Below are positions 52,170 through 60,696 of a stretch of 64,000 bases of DNA, one piece after another. The notes beneath the pieces are model-generated. The model was not told the origin of the DNA, did not search any database, and worked only from the letters and a program-made list of their open reading frames with translations. The position numbers and the translations under genes were made by a program. How positions within the stretch are numbered: the stretch's first letter is position 1; each line of letters opens with the position of its first letter. The DNA comes from Streptomyces sedi (GTDB lineage Bacteria; Actinomycetota; Actinomycetes; Streptomycetales; Streptomycetaceae): NCBI RefSeq assembly GCF_006335015.1, contig NZ_VDGT01000028.1, positions 1 through 64,000 of the forward strand, read 5' to 3'.

Positions 52170-52181
52170 TGATACGTTTCA
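52170..52181. promoter_or_regulatory. LacI/GalR-type operator of the rhamnosidase gene
   Basis: TGATACGTTTCA differs by one base from the palindrome TGAAACGTTTCA that I recall as typical of LacI-family sites in actinomycetes. It is placed 20 bases upstream of the start codon, suitable for repression. No LacI gene is in the window. Confidence 0.6.
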
Positions 52182-52235
52182 CGTCTGCCACCTGGGACGT
52201 TAACCGGGCGCGGGGGAAGAGCCAACCCCCGGAGG

Positions 52236-52560
52236 TCAGACCCGGGGCTCTGCGAGTTGGGCGGCGACGGCATCGAGGACCCACTCCAGGCCGGTCGCGA
52301 ACGAGGTCTCGGGGTCCACGTCGGTGCCGTCGTGCACGGCCCTGGCCAACGCAGGGAAGCGGCCCGTGGCCAGCATCCTCGTCACGTGCGGCCCTGAGAC
52401 GCGCTGCCATTCCCGCTCGGTGAGGCCGTGCGGGCCGGGCGCCGGGCGAGCAGATCGGCCAGCCACTCGCGTCTCAAAAGGCAGTGCGCATGCTGCGGTG
52501 GGGCAGGACGCTCAGCTCCTCGCGCCAGTCGCCGGGCCGCTCCTCGAAACCCGCCTACCA
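52236..52560 (-). pseudogene. TetR-family regulator remnant (C-terminal part, two frameshifts)
   Basis: Three minus-strand frames, read in turn, give one continuous TetR-type C-terminal domain: a first part around DWREELSVLPHRSMRTAF (near 52490-52560), then LLRREWLADLLARRPA after a one-base shift, then GPHGLTEREWQRVSGPHV and a good ending (FPALARAVHDGTDVDPETSF, WVLDAVAAQLAEPRV). The DNA-binding domain is missing. At 52575 the A/T-richer island begins, so the 5' part was probably lost when the island arrived. It is not functional. Confidence 0.7.
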
Positions 52561-52574
52561 ACACAGTGGGAAGC

Positions 52575-55196
52575 CTAACCGTGATTACGTGTGATTTTAA
52601 CGTAGCCCACCAGCTTCTCCGCACCCAAAATCTCAGTGTTGTTTTGCACCTCCATTTCACGAAGCGATGCCATCTTCGGGAAGGTGCTCACATCAACTGT
52701 CGACCCCGCAGCGAAAATCACCCTCTCAAGGCGATGGAAATATCTTAACCATTCCCACGTGCAAGACATTTCGATGGAGATGCGAAGGTGAGTCAACCTA
52801 GCAGGGTTACATTCCTCTCGAAACAGCTCCAATGGAATAGCGCCAGTGATGTCGACTCTGGCTCGGCCGCCATGCTCGGCCAGCACGCACAACTCCCCGA
52901 TGGTGGATACCGGAAAAAAGAGCCCTCTCTCATCCACATGCGCCAGAACCTCCTCAAAATAGCGCCCTGGGTCAAAACGATTCCATGAATTCACCAGCAG
53001 CGAGCGAATGTCCAGGTCATCCGAATCTCGGTATTGCGCGAGCAGCGGAATGGCGCCGTCGGTCGCGATTCTCGTCGCGGTGGATACGACGAAAAGCTGC
53101 TCCTCGCTCGACATTCCACCAGGGCCAGAGAGCAGCTCCAGCACCACGGGACCGACTTCCGACAGTTCGCGCGCCTCACTGAGCGATTGAGGCGGGATGA
53201 GCTGCTCAGCCCGCTTCTGCACCTCTCGATGCACTTGAGGATCAAGTTCAGTGGCATGCTCCAGACAGGCAGCTGCGAGCAAGTATAGCTTTCCCCGCTC
53301 ATCTCCCGACTGATCTCCGCGCTCCAAGAGGGCGGAGAGCAAACGGAAGCGTTCATTTGGCCGGGCGTGGGCCACCGCCATGCGCACCACATCTTCCCAT
53401 TGGTCGAGGTGCGCGTTTGCGACAATATAGTCGAAATCCAAGGCCTCAACAGCAGCTCTAGCCCCCAAATAATCCTGAAACGTTCGGTGAACGAAGTCGA
53501 TCGTCTCATTGCTTGGTTCACGCAGAAGGCCACTGCGCACAATGAGATATGGGTAGATCTTTTCTACTGAGCCCTGCTCAGCTATCTTCGGCATCGCCGG
53601 CAATGCTCGACGCAAAAGATCTACAGCGTCAGATTTCGCCATTTCCGAGCGACCGTTGCGAATCATCCAATATGCGATCTTCTGAATTATCTGCACCTGA
53701 GACGCCTCGCTCATACGAAAGTCATCGGAGGATTGAACGCCACGTTCACGATCCCGCCGAGAAAGCATCATAGAGAGCGCAGCGTCGTAGAGCTCTTTGC
53801 GTCCTTCCGGGAGATACCCTCGTCGATCCCTATGCAAAGCGCAAATGAGTCCGCACATCAGCGGATTAATGGCGAGCCTACCCAGGTCCTGCTTTGACCA
53901 CAGAGTCTTAAGTAGGGATCGAGCATAGGAGTCACCGACGCCGGCGGCATGGTGCCAGCGCTTCACAAAGGACGTAACATCATTCCGAGACATCGGCGCC
54001 AAATCGAACTCAACGAAATCCTCAGCGCTTAGCCAATCGTGACGTACGGCCGAAGGCCTGGAGGTGATCAGCCAATGGTTCGCCGGGAAAGCATGCAGCA
54101 GGTTTCTAAGCCATTGCCGCACCGAACCGCGCTCCACCTCCGGAACCTCATCGATTCCGTCGATGAGAAGCAAACCTCTTCCAGAGGTGAGCACCCGATC
54201 GATCCATCCGTCCGGTTGAGCACTAGCGACTGGGCACCCAATAGACGTCAGAAACTGCTCTGGGCTTGGCAAACTACTGTTTCTTCTCGTAAGAGTCCGA
54301 AGGGGCAAGACAAACGGAACAAGCCCGTGGAGATAGAGCAAGCGTTCGTCCATACCCGGGCGGGCCGCTGTAACGGCTAGCCATTGAGCAAGCGTGGTCT
54401 TACCGGACCCCGCTACCCCTCGAAGAAGAACCCTGGCATGGCGATCAAGAATACGGTCTGCCGGCAATAGATGCTCAACGTGTGTATCACTTACGGCGGC
54501 GTCCAAGCTCAGATACGCAGCATCCATCGGCCATCGTTCAGGGGCATCTGTGAGGTCCAGCCCAAAAATCGTGAGTTCGTTGTGAGCTTGCGCGATATAA
54601 GAGGCGTAACGCCTCTCGAAGCCTGAATCCGCTGGTGACGGAGTCCGTGCGACAGCCGCATCGATCCTATTGAGCAATTCTTGCATCTGCTTACTCTGCT
54701 CAACCAAGGTGCGGGCGACAAAAGTGGAACGCTGAGTGAAAAAATTGAGAATGTGAAGCGCGGCAGTTTCCAACACTCGATCGTAAAATTCGATCGCGTC
54801 ACTAGAAAGGCCAACCGTCGAGTGTTTCGCGTGAGTACGAAGCATCTGCGTGAAACCTCGATGCCCAAGACTCACGGCCTGGACGTCATCCATGTCCAAT
54901 TCACCCAAAGAGCGCAGAGAATACACCAAAGCATTCTCAACGGCACGCAACTCGTATTCAGGCAATCTCTCTCGTGCACCGATCGCATAGGCAGCACGTT
55001 CGACGAGCTGTTCTGAAATTGCCCGAAAATCCCGATCAGTGAGCGTTCGCTTCTCCCCTGCGAACGAGATCAACAAGCCGATCCTCACAGGCTTGTCGAC
55101 CATTCCGGCACCAGGGCCCTCAGCTCGGAATAGCCTTTTCACTAATGGAGCCACGAAGCTAGAAGCCAATCGGGCCCCGATCAGGGTCAGATCCAT
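52575..55196 (-). CDS. NACHT-domain NLR-like STAND NTPase (candidate phage defence)
   Basis: An 873-residue protein. Residues 1-230 are a helical N-terminal domain of the NNH kind (SFAGEKRTLTDRDFRAISEQ). The NACHT module follows, with Walker A VLLRGVAGSGKTTLAQW near 262, Walker B GLLLIDGIDEVPEV near 345, a sensor region WLITSRPSAVRHDWL, and winged-helix/helical parts. The last ~80 residues look like leucine-rich repeats (LTHLRISIEM, LRYFHRLERVIFAA, FPKMASLREMEVQNN). Bacterial NACHT proteins are known antiphage STAND effectors or sensors; defence is inferred. ATG 55196 follows TAGGGGG. Codon use is clearly less G+C-biased than that of the neighbours, indicating transfer. Confidence 0.87.
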   Translation of the reverse strand: MDLTLIGARLASSFVAPLVKRLFRAEGPGAGMVDKPVRIGLLISFAGEKRTLTDRDFRAISEQLVERAAYAIGARERLPEYELRAVENALVYSLRSLGELDMDDVQAVSLGHRGFTQMLRTHAKHSTVGLSSDAIEFYDRVLETAALHILNFFTQRSTFVARTLVEQSKQMQELLNRIDAAVARTPSPADSGFERRYASYIAQAHNELTIFGLDLTDAPERWPMDAAYLSLDAAVSDTHVEHLLPADRILDRHARVLLRGVAGSGKTTLAQWLAVTAARPGMDERLLYLHGLVPFVLPLRTLTRRNSSLPSPEQFLTSIGCPVASAQPDGWIDRVLTSGRGLLLIDGIDEVPEVERGSVRQWLRNLLHAFPANHWLITSRPSAVRHDWLSAEDFVEFDLAPMSRNDVTSFVKRWHHAAGVGDSYARSLLKTLWSKQDLGRLAINPLMCGLICALHRDRRGYLPEGRKELYDAALSMMLSRRDRERGVQSSDDFRMSEASQVQIIQKIAYWMIRNGRSEMAKSDAVDLLRRALPAMPKIAEQGSVEKIYPYLIVRSGLLREPSNETIDFVHRTFQDYLGARAAVEALDFDYIVANAHLDQWEDVVRMAVAHARPNERFRLLSALLERGDQSGDERGKLYLLAAACLEHATELDPQVHREVQKRAEQLIPPQSLSEARELSEVGPVVLELLSGPGGMSSEEQLFVVSTATRIATDGAIPLLAQYRDSDDLDIRSLLVNSWNRFDPGRYFEEVLAHVDERGLFFPVSTIGELCVLAEHGGRARVDITGAIPLELFREECNPARLTHLRISIEMSCTWEWLRYFHRLERVIFAAGSTVDVSTFPKMASLREMEVQNNTEILGAEKLVGYVKITRNHG

Positions 55197-55225
55197 TTTC
55201 CCCCTACCTCAGGGTCTCGAAGGCT

Positions 55226-55255
55226 ATCGTAGTCACCTCAGTGGAGGTAGAGCAA
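55226..55255 (-). promoter_or_regulatory. Candidate promoter of the NACHT gene
   Basis: On the minus strand, TTGCTC (55255-55250) and TACGAT (55231-55226) are separated by 18 bases. Transcription would start near 55219, about 23 bases before the ATG. Confidence 0.45.
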
Positions 55256-55357
55256 AGAGCTTCGGCTGCTTGCCCCTAGCGCTGCAGACCCACACTCTGA
55301 CCGCCATCCCCCAAGAGAGCATCGGCCTGGAGTTCGAGGCAAACATGCTACGGCCGC

Positions 55358-55483
55358 TTACTTCTCCCACGCCAGCAACATCAAATTGGGCAGCTTTCGA
55401 ACAAAAATCACCACCATCCCCCTCTCAGGGGCAGCGTCGGGCCCGGCGCAGCACTCCCAGTTATCACCCTCTTGCTCGCTCAT
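55358..55483 (-). CDS. Hypothetical 41-residue protein
   Basis: A small frame starting at ATG 55483 inside the end of the preceding tiny ORF (about 20 bases of overlap), with TAA at 55358. The product begins MSEQEGDNWECC and ends with a hydrophobic/basic stretch (MVVIFVRKLPNLMLLAWEK). No family is recognised. Position just upstream of the NACHT gene, on the same strand, makes a linked role possible. Confidence 0.35.
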   Translation of the reverse strand: MSEQEGDNWECCAGPDAAPERGMVVIFVRKLPNLMLLAWEK

Positions 55484-55586
55484 GCGCCGTGGCCACAACC
55501 ACTGCTTCCAAACGCCGTGGCGCTTCCGTGCCCGGCCACCGATCAGCGAGGGACTGCGCCAACGCGGGTAGAACGTCAGAACTCAT
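55464..55586 (-). CDS. Hypothetical 40-residue protein
   Basis: ATG 55586 has GAGGA nine bases upstream, a good actinomycete ribosome site. The 40 residues (SSDVLPALAQSLADRWPGTE, RRLEAVVVATAHERARG) look protein-like and mostly use G/C-ending codons. No family is recognised. It could be a whole small gene or a remnant of a longer one cut by the adjacent transposase remnant. Confidence 0.4.
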   Translation of the reverse strand: MSSDVLPALAQSLADRWPGTEAPRRLEAVVVATAHERARG

Positions 55587-55639
55587 GACTGGCGTTCCTC
55601 AGAGGTCATTTTCGCCCGGTCATTTTATCTAGGTATCGG

Positions 55640-56142
55640 CTGTTTAGTCTGCGGGTTCGGAGTGCGCCAGGAGATGGTGTTCTCGCTGGTGAGGCGCGGC
55701 GGAGTCCTGCGCGCTTGCCGCGGTGACCAGCACGGCGAGGAGAAGTCCGAGGGTTTCGGTGACGATGTTCCGTTTCCTGCCGACGACCTTTCTTCCCGGC
55801 GTCGACGCCCTGGCCGATGGCGGGGACGCTGGTGGATGCCTTGACGCTCTGTGCCGGAGGAAGCCGTTGAGCTGGACGAACACACCCTCGTCCGCCCACT
55901 CGGCGAAGTAGCCGTAGACGGTGTTCCAGCGAGGGAAGTTATGCGGCAGGTAGCGCCCCTGCGCACCGGTGCGGTCCACGTACAAGATCGTGTTCATGAT
56001 CTCGCGCAGGCCGTGCTCGGGCGGACGGTCGACGTTCCACGCATGCCGCCGCCGCTCGGCCCGCCAAGTGGTCAGCACCGGTTCGATCACCCCCCAACGG
56101 GCAGCGGGACAGATCACTCGGATACGGGCGACACTCAGCCAT
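55640..56142 (-). mobile_element. Decayed IS5-family transposase remnant
   Basis: Pieces of an IS5-type transposase occur in order but in different frames: MAECRPYPSDLS at 56142, then GVIEPVLTTWRAERRR, RPPEHGLREIMNTILYVDRT, GRYLPHNFPRWNTVYGYFAE, and after another shift KVVGRKRNIVTETLGLLLAV with TAASAQDSAA. The central catalytic part and the C-terminus are missing. Several frameshifts and a deletion make it inactive. It borders the NACHT island. Terminal inverted repeats were not found. Confidence 0.75.
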
Positions 56143-56355
56143 GACCTCGACATATCGCGAGCAGGCGAGAGCGCCCAGGCGAGCGGACACACAGACGGAG
56201 TCACACCTTCGCTCCCGACACATTGGGATGAGACAGGCACAAGCCGACCCCCACCTCACCCATCACTCCACCCGACCACCAAGTCCGACCCACACGATCA
56301 CTTCCAGGAGATAACAGGGCAGCAAATGCGAAAGCGACCTCTCATGTTGCGTTTA

Positions 56356-56491
56356 GGAACAGGAAAGCTGTGCGTTCCGCCCCTCGGACGAGGACCGGGT
56401 GCCGGTGACCGTCTGGGAGGCCGGGGTGCGGGACTTCTTCGCGCCCGACAAGGCGGGGATCGCGGGGGATCTTCTCGTCGCCGGGGAGTGA
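56356..56491 (+). other. Possible gene fragment, unidentified
   Basis: A 44-codon frame between a TAG and the TGA at 56489 reads as plausible protein (EDRVPVTVWEAGVRDFFAPD, KAGIAGDLLVAGE) but has no start or ribosome site. It may be the 3' end of a gene disrupted by the island, or chance. Confidence 0.25.
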
Positions 56492-56578
56492 GCCACGCAC
56501 CGGGCACGGACGGCGCGGGGGGCGGAGCCACCGTTCAACTGGTCAACCGGCTCACCGAGCAGGGGTCCAGCTGGTCAG

Positions 56579-56609
56579 GTGGTCAAGTGGGTGGGTGGTC
56601 AAGTGGGTG
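56579..56609. repeat. Short tandem repeat upstream of the kinase gene
   Basis: The 15-base unit GTGGTCAAGTGGGTG occurs twice with a 16-base period (56579-56593 and 56595-56609), about 100 bases before the kinase start. It could be a regulator-binding direct repeat. Confidence 0.5.
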
Positions 56610-56711
56610 GTGGTCGACCGCCGGCGGAGACACATCAGGGGGCGGCTGACGCCGGATCGGGCTACCGCCGACCGCCCCGAGGCGGCATGATCTCTGCCGG
56701 AGGTGGTCACG

Positions 56712-58289
56712 GTGCAGCAGCTGGCGGAGGGCGACCCACGGGAGATCGGGCCCTACCGGTCGCTGGCCGTGCTGGGCCACGGCGGCATGGGCCGGGTGTT
56801 CCTCGGGCGCGGGCCCGACGGCCGACTGGCGGCCGTCAAGCTCATCCGTGCGGCTCTCGGCGACGACGCGCGCCACCAGGGACGCTTCAGACGAGAGGTC
56901 GCCACGGCACGCCGGGTGCACGGCTCCCACACCGCCGCCGTACTCGACGCGGATCTCGACGCGCCAACTCCCTGGTTGGCGTCGGCCTACATCCCCGGCC
57001 CGTCATTGCGGAGGGTGGTCGCCGGTGAGGTCGACGGTGCCGGCGTCGACACCGAGGCCACCACCGTCGACGTCGCCGTCGGGGTGCTTCCCGAGGATGC
57101 CGTTCTGCGGCTGGCCGCCGGCCTGACCAGTGCCCTTGGCGAGATCCACGGCGCGGGCCTGGTGCACCGGGATCTCAAGCCGGACAACATCCTCCTCACC
57201 GACGAGGCCACCGCGACGGGCGTGCCCGGCGGAGACGGGGGCGTCCGGGTGGTGGATTTCGGCGTCGCGCTGGCCACCGACGACGCCGCCGGCAGCACCC
57301 GGCTGACCAGGACCGGGTGGGTGGTCGGCTCGCCCCCTTACATGTCGCCCGAGCAGGTCGAGGGAGCCGCGATCACGCCGGCGAGCGACATCTTCTCGCT
57401 CGGCTGCGTGCTCGTCATGGCCAGCACCGGGGCAAGTCCGTTCTCGGGAAGCTCACTTCAGCAGGTGCTCTCCCGCGTCCTGCACTCCGAACCCGACCTG
57501 TCGGCGCTCCCCGACCGCGTGCGTGAGGTCGTCGCAGCCTGTCTGGTCAAGGAGCCCGCCCGACGGCCGAGCCTGGACCGGCTCCGCGAACTCGTCTGCC
57601 GGGTCGGCGCCCCCGCCCCGCCCTGGCCGTCACGCGTCACGGATCTCGTCCGGGAGCAGCGCGACGAGGTCGCCCGCCTCGTCGGCCCTGCGGACGAGGC
57701 AAACACCGCCGGTCGGAGAGGAAGCGAGCGCATCGACAAGAACTCGTGGAACGACCGGGCGACCGACCCCACCCCGTTCACCGCCGACGCGCTGCTGCCC
57801 GAAAGGTTCGTCAACGATCTCGACGGCGAGTTCGTGCGCGGGGCGGCGGGCCCCCGACCGACTGAGGAAGCCGCGAGCAGGAAGCTGGCCTCCCTGCTCG
57901 TCTCCGCCGGCTGCTCCCGGGCGATGGCGGGAATCTATCTGGAGCAGCGCAGCCCGAACCCGCCCGTTCTGGTCTCCGCCACCGTCTTCCCGCTGCCGGA
58001 CACGGCTGCGGCCTCGATGGCCTACCGCTGGCTGCTCCAGAACGCGCCCTGGAAAGGGGAGTTGACGCTGTGGTCCGCGCGGCCCCGCGACGACGGCAGC
58101 CCGCGGAGCGGCGACTACGGCGAGGGGTACTTCGAACGCGCCCACACACGTTTCGTCGGGCGCTATCTGATCACCACCCGCAGCCTGCGCTCCGACCTCC
58201 TCGCGGAGAGCTGGCTCCATCCGTACGTGTACGCCGCCGCGAAGCGCGGTTGCCTCGCCTGCGGCCCGCAGAGCCACGCCGCGCGCTGA
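56712..58289 (+). CDS. Hanks-type serine/threonine protein kinase (soluble)
   Basis: A 525-residue protein. Residues about 10-285 are a complete PknB-like kinase: glycine loop LGHGGMGRVFLG, lysine AAVKLIRAAL, catalytic loop LVHRDLKPDNIL, DFG in VVDFGVAL, and SPPYMSPEQVEG. The C-terminal ~230 residues are not recognised and contain no membrane span or PASTA repeats; they include a cysteine pair near the end (RGCLACG). The first GTG (56703) overlaps the GGAGG site, so the in-frame GTG at 56712, eight bases after it, is preferred. Targets are unknown. Confidence 0.88.
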   Translation: MQQLAEGDPREIGPYRSLAVLGHGGMGRVFLGRGPDGRLAAVKLIRAALGDDARHQGRFRREVATARRVHGSHTAAVLDADLDAPTPWLASAYIPGPSLRRVVAGEVDGAGVDTEATTVDVAVGVLPEDAVLRLAAGLTSALGEIHGAGLVHRDLKPDNILLTDEATATGVPGGDGGVRVVDFGVALATDDAAGSTRLTRTGWVVGSPPYMSPEQVEGAAITPASDIFSLGCVLVMASTGASPFSGSSLQQVLSRVLHSEPDLSALPDRVREVVAACLVKEPARRPSLDRLRELVCRVGAPAPPWPSRVTDLVREQRDEVARLVGPADEANTAGRRGSERIDKNSWNDRATDPTPFTADALLPERFVNDLDGEFVRGAAGPRPTEEAASRKLASLLVSAGCSRAMAGIYLEQRSPNPPVLVSATVFPLPDTAAASMAYRWLLQNAPWKGELTLWSARPRDDGSPRSGDYGEGYFERAHTRFVGRYLITTRSLRSDLLAESWLHPYVYAAAKRGCLACGPQSHAAR

Positions 58290-58307
58290 CCGGGCGGGGC
58301 GGCCCGC

Positions 58308-59093
58308 TCAGCCGGGGCGGGAGAGCCTGAGGGGGGCGACCGGGTCGTGGGAGTTGACCAGGCGGAGCGACGGATCGGCGGCGAGTGCGGCCAGCAGTTC
58401 CCGCGTGCGGAGCCGGGCCGCCGCGTCGTGCTGGGTGGAGGTGGCGAACGCCTCGACCGCCGGGGGCGCGGTGCCGGTGAGTTCGGTGTGGTGGTGGACG
58501 GCGTCGCCGAGGTGCAGCGTCTCCCGGCCGGCGGCGGCCTCCTCGACGAGCACCCCGGCGTGGCCCGGTGAGTGGCCCGCCAACGCGACCAGGCGGATCG
58601 ACGCCGGGAGGCCGTAGAGCGTCCAGGTGGCCAGCCCCCGCCAGTCGGGCGCTGGCGCGGGCGCGGGCGCCCAGGTCACGCCGTGCGCCCACTGAGCGGG
58701 CATGACGCGTTTCTCGCCCTCCTCGACGGCGGAACGGCACGCGCGGGTGGCGTGCACGCGGGCCCGGGGAAAGTCGGAGAGGCCGCCCACATGGTCGCGG
58801 TGGTGGTGGGTCAGGACCACGTCCGAGACGTCCCGGGGGTCGAGGCCGAGCGCGGCTACCCGGGCGAACAGGGTCTCGTCGCGGTCGAGGGCGGGGGCGA
58901 CGCTCGCGATCCACTCCTTCCCCAGGCGCGCCTCGGGTGAGGCGATGTCGCCGCGTCCGATCCCGGTGTCGACGGCGACGAGCCTGTCCCCCAGCTCGAT
59001 CAGCAGGCATCGGCAGACGAAGGAGTCAGCCCCGAAGACGGCCGACCCGCCGGGGACATGGAGCGTTCCGCAGTTCAGTTCGTGAAGGAGCAC
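58308..59093 (-). CDS. Metallo-beta-lactamase-fold hydrolase
   Basis: A 261-residue MBL-fold protein. The zinc motif is VVLTHHHRDHVGGL, with further metal ligands in LAGHSPGHAGVLV, LHLGDAVHHHTEL and NSHDPVAP. It resembles the lactonase/glyoxalase-like branch. GTG at 59093 is favoured because it coincides with the expected transcription start of a MerR-type promoter, which implies a leaderless mRNA; no ribosome site is visible. It is divergent from, and probably activated by, the MerR gene. Confidence 0.85.
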   Translation of the reverse strand: MLLHELNCGTLHVPGGSAVFGADSFVCRCLLIELGDRLVAVDTGIGRGDIASPEARLGKEWIASVAPALDRDETLFARVAALGLDPRDVSDVVLTHHHRDHVGGLSDFPRARVHATRACRSAVEEGEKRVMPAQWAHGVTWAPAPAPAPDWRGLATWTLYGLPASIRLVALAGHSPGHAGVLVEEAAAGRETLHLGDAVHHHTELTGTAPPAVEAFATSTQHDAAARLRTRELLAALAADPSLRLVNSHDPVAPLRLSRPG

Positions 59094-59100
59094 GGGGACG

Positions 59101-59131
59101 ACGGTAGAAGTTCGGGTCGACGCGAAGTCAA
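59101..59131 (-). promoter_or_regulatory. MerR-type promoter with 19-base spacer and operator dyad
   Basis: On the minus strand, TTGACT (59131-59126) and TACCGT (59106-59101) are 19 bases apart, longer than normal and typical of MerR-activated promoters. A 16-base near-palindrome, TTCGGGTCGACGCGAA (59111-59126, 14 of 16 symmetric), occupies the spacer. Confidence 0.7.
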
Positions 59132-59145
59132 GGCACCATGGGCTC

Positions 59146-59532
59146 ATGACCACCCAGCTCCTGCGCATCGGCGAGACGGCCGAACGACTCGGGGTCTCCA
59201 CCCACCTCCTCCGGCACTGGGAGGCGGAGGGGGTGATCACGCCGGAGCGCACCGCCGGCGGCGCACGGCGCTACGGGCCGGAGTTGCGGGACGCGCTGGC
59301 GATCGCGGTCAAGTGCCAGCACGCCGGCATGTCACTCAGCACCATCGCCCAGTTGCTGAACGGGCCGCCGGGGGAACGCCGACGGCTGGTCGCCGAGCAG
59401 CGCGACGCGGTCGACCGGCACCGCGCCCGGTTGGAACGGACCGCCGCGTTCCTCGACCACGTGCTGCGGTGCACGCATCCGGTGGTGCGTGAGTGCCCGG
59501 AGTGCCGGGCGTTCGCCTCGTCGACGCCCTGA
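59146..59532 (+). CDS. MerR-family transcriptional regulator
   Basis: A 128-residue regulator. The winged helix begins LLRIGETAERLGVSTHLLRH, followed by the wing (PERTAGGARRYGPE) and a coiled-coil dimer helix (residues about 75-105). Three C-terminal cysteines (RCTHPVVRECPECR) could bind metal or sense thiols. It is divergent from the MBL-fold gene with a MerR-type promoter between them. Confidence 0.92.
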   Translation: MTTQLLRIGETAERLGVSTHLLRHWEAEGVITPERTAGGARRYGPELRDALAIAVKCQHAGMSLSTIAQLLNGPPGERRRLVAEQRDAVDRHRARLERTAAFLDHVLRCTHPVVRECPECRAFASSTP

Positions 59533-59700
59533 CCGAGGGCCGCCCGGGCGGAAGTTAGCACCGGCGCCCCCTCGCGCCGTGGCGGATGCCCGTCGTCCCC
59601 GGAGGGAGTCCCCGGAGGGAAGGGCCGCTACGGGCCGCTGGACGTGGTGTCCGGCTGCCCGGCGCCTCCTGAGCCGACGGCCCGCGCCCACGGGCGGAGG

Positions 59701-60534
59701 TCACGCCTTCGTGAGGACGAAGAACAGGAAGCACAGGAACTTGCCCGACTCCTTCTGCTCGAAGACCTCGGGGAACCGTTCGCGGGCGCCGGGCCCCGGT
59801 GCCGGTTCGCTGATGACGTCGATCCGGAAGCCGGCCGCGGTGAACGCGTCGGTGATCGCGTGCAACGGCCGGTCCCAGAAGGTCATCAGGTGCTTGGTGC
59901 CGCCGAGTTCCCACCACTGGGACGTGGAGCGGGTCGCGAAGTAGTCGGTTCCGGGCGGTGCCGTCATGTGTTGGACGAAGGGGTGGTGGACGGCCCCGAT
60001 CAGACGGCCGCCGGGCTTGAGCACGCGCCGCAGTTCGGCCAGGGCCGTCGTCCAGTCCTCCAGATAGTGCAGGACCAGGGAGGCGACGACGTCGTCGAAC
60101 CCGGCGTCGGCGAAGGGCAGCGGGCCGCCCAGTTCGGCGTGTTCGAGCACCACACCGTCACCGAGCCGCCGCCGGGCCAGCTCCAGCATCCCCGCGCTGG
60201 AGTCGAAGCCGGCGACGACGGCGCCCCGCTCGCGCAGGTCCGCGGCCACGGGGCCGGCGCCGCAGCCGGCGTCGAGGATACGGCGGCCCGCCACGTCGCC
60301 GGCCAGGTCCACGATCGCGGGGCGCGCGTAGTGGGCGTTGAGGAGGCTGGTCTCGTTACCGGCCGCGTACGCCTCGGCGAAACTGTCGTAGTCGTTCGCC
60401 CTCTCCCCCGGCCCCGGAGGGGCCTCAACGGGACTGACGCGGGACGCCGTCTGCCGGTTCGGTGGGGCATCCGCCTGTCCCGCGGGGCTCTCGGGAGCGG
60501 CGGTCCCGCCGGTCGTTCCGGGATGGTTGGGCAT
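59701..60534 (-). CDS. SAM-dependent methyltransferase (Methyltransf_11 type)
   Basis: A 277-residue methyltransferase. A flexible proline/alanine-rich N-terminus of about 50 residues precedes motif I (ILDAGCGAGPVAADL), acidic strand 2 (VAGFDSSAGMLELA) and motif IV (DDVVASLVLHYLEDW). ATG at 60534 has GAGG six bases upstream; the frame runs further but without a site. It is divergent from an ArsR-type regulator with an 11-base perfect dyad between them, so it is likely regulated by it. The substrate is unknown. Confidence 0.87.
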   Translation of the reverse strand: MPNHPGTTGGTAAPESPAGQADAPPNRQTASRVSPVEAPPGPGERANDYDSFAEAYAAGNETSLLNAHYARPAIVDLAGDVAGRRILDAGCGAGPVAADLRERGAVVAGFDSSAGMLELARRRLGDGVVLEHAELGGPLPFADAGFDDVVASLVLHYLEDWTTALAELRRVLKPGGRLIGAVHHPFVQHMTAPPGTDYFATRSTSQWWELGGTKHLMTFWDRPLHAITDAFTAAGFRIDVISEPAPGPGARERFPEVFEQKESGKFLCFLFFVLTKA

Positions 60535-60621
60535 GGTCGACCTCGTTCGTTCGGGCCACGGCGGGCGTGGCGGGAGCTCCGCTGATCCCCCCGGCTGCAA
60601 GGGACACAGCGGCACCCTGGA

Positions 60622-60649
60622 CGAGTGATTGAATTTTGTCAATCACTCG
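60622..60649. promoter_or_regulatory. Operator with 11-base perfect inverted repeat
   Basis: CGAGTGATTGA (60622-60632) and TCAATCACTCG (60639-60649) are exact complements around ATTTTG. The dyad lies between the divergent methyltransferase and ArsR-like genes and is A/T-rich against a G+C-rich background. Confidence 0.8.
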
Positions 60650-60696
60650 CGTCCGAGCCTTCGCCCAGCTACCCGCTCTTCAGTAGGCTTCCGGTC

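Noticed and set aside
55039..55632. A plus-strand frame of 197 codons across the NACHT start region
   Set aside because: It is antisense to the NACHT N-terminus and to two better-supported small ORFs, with no motif or ribosome site.
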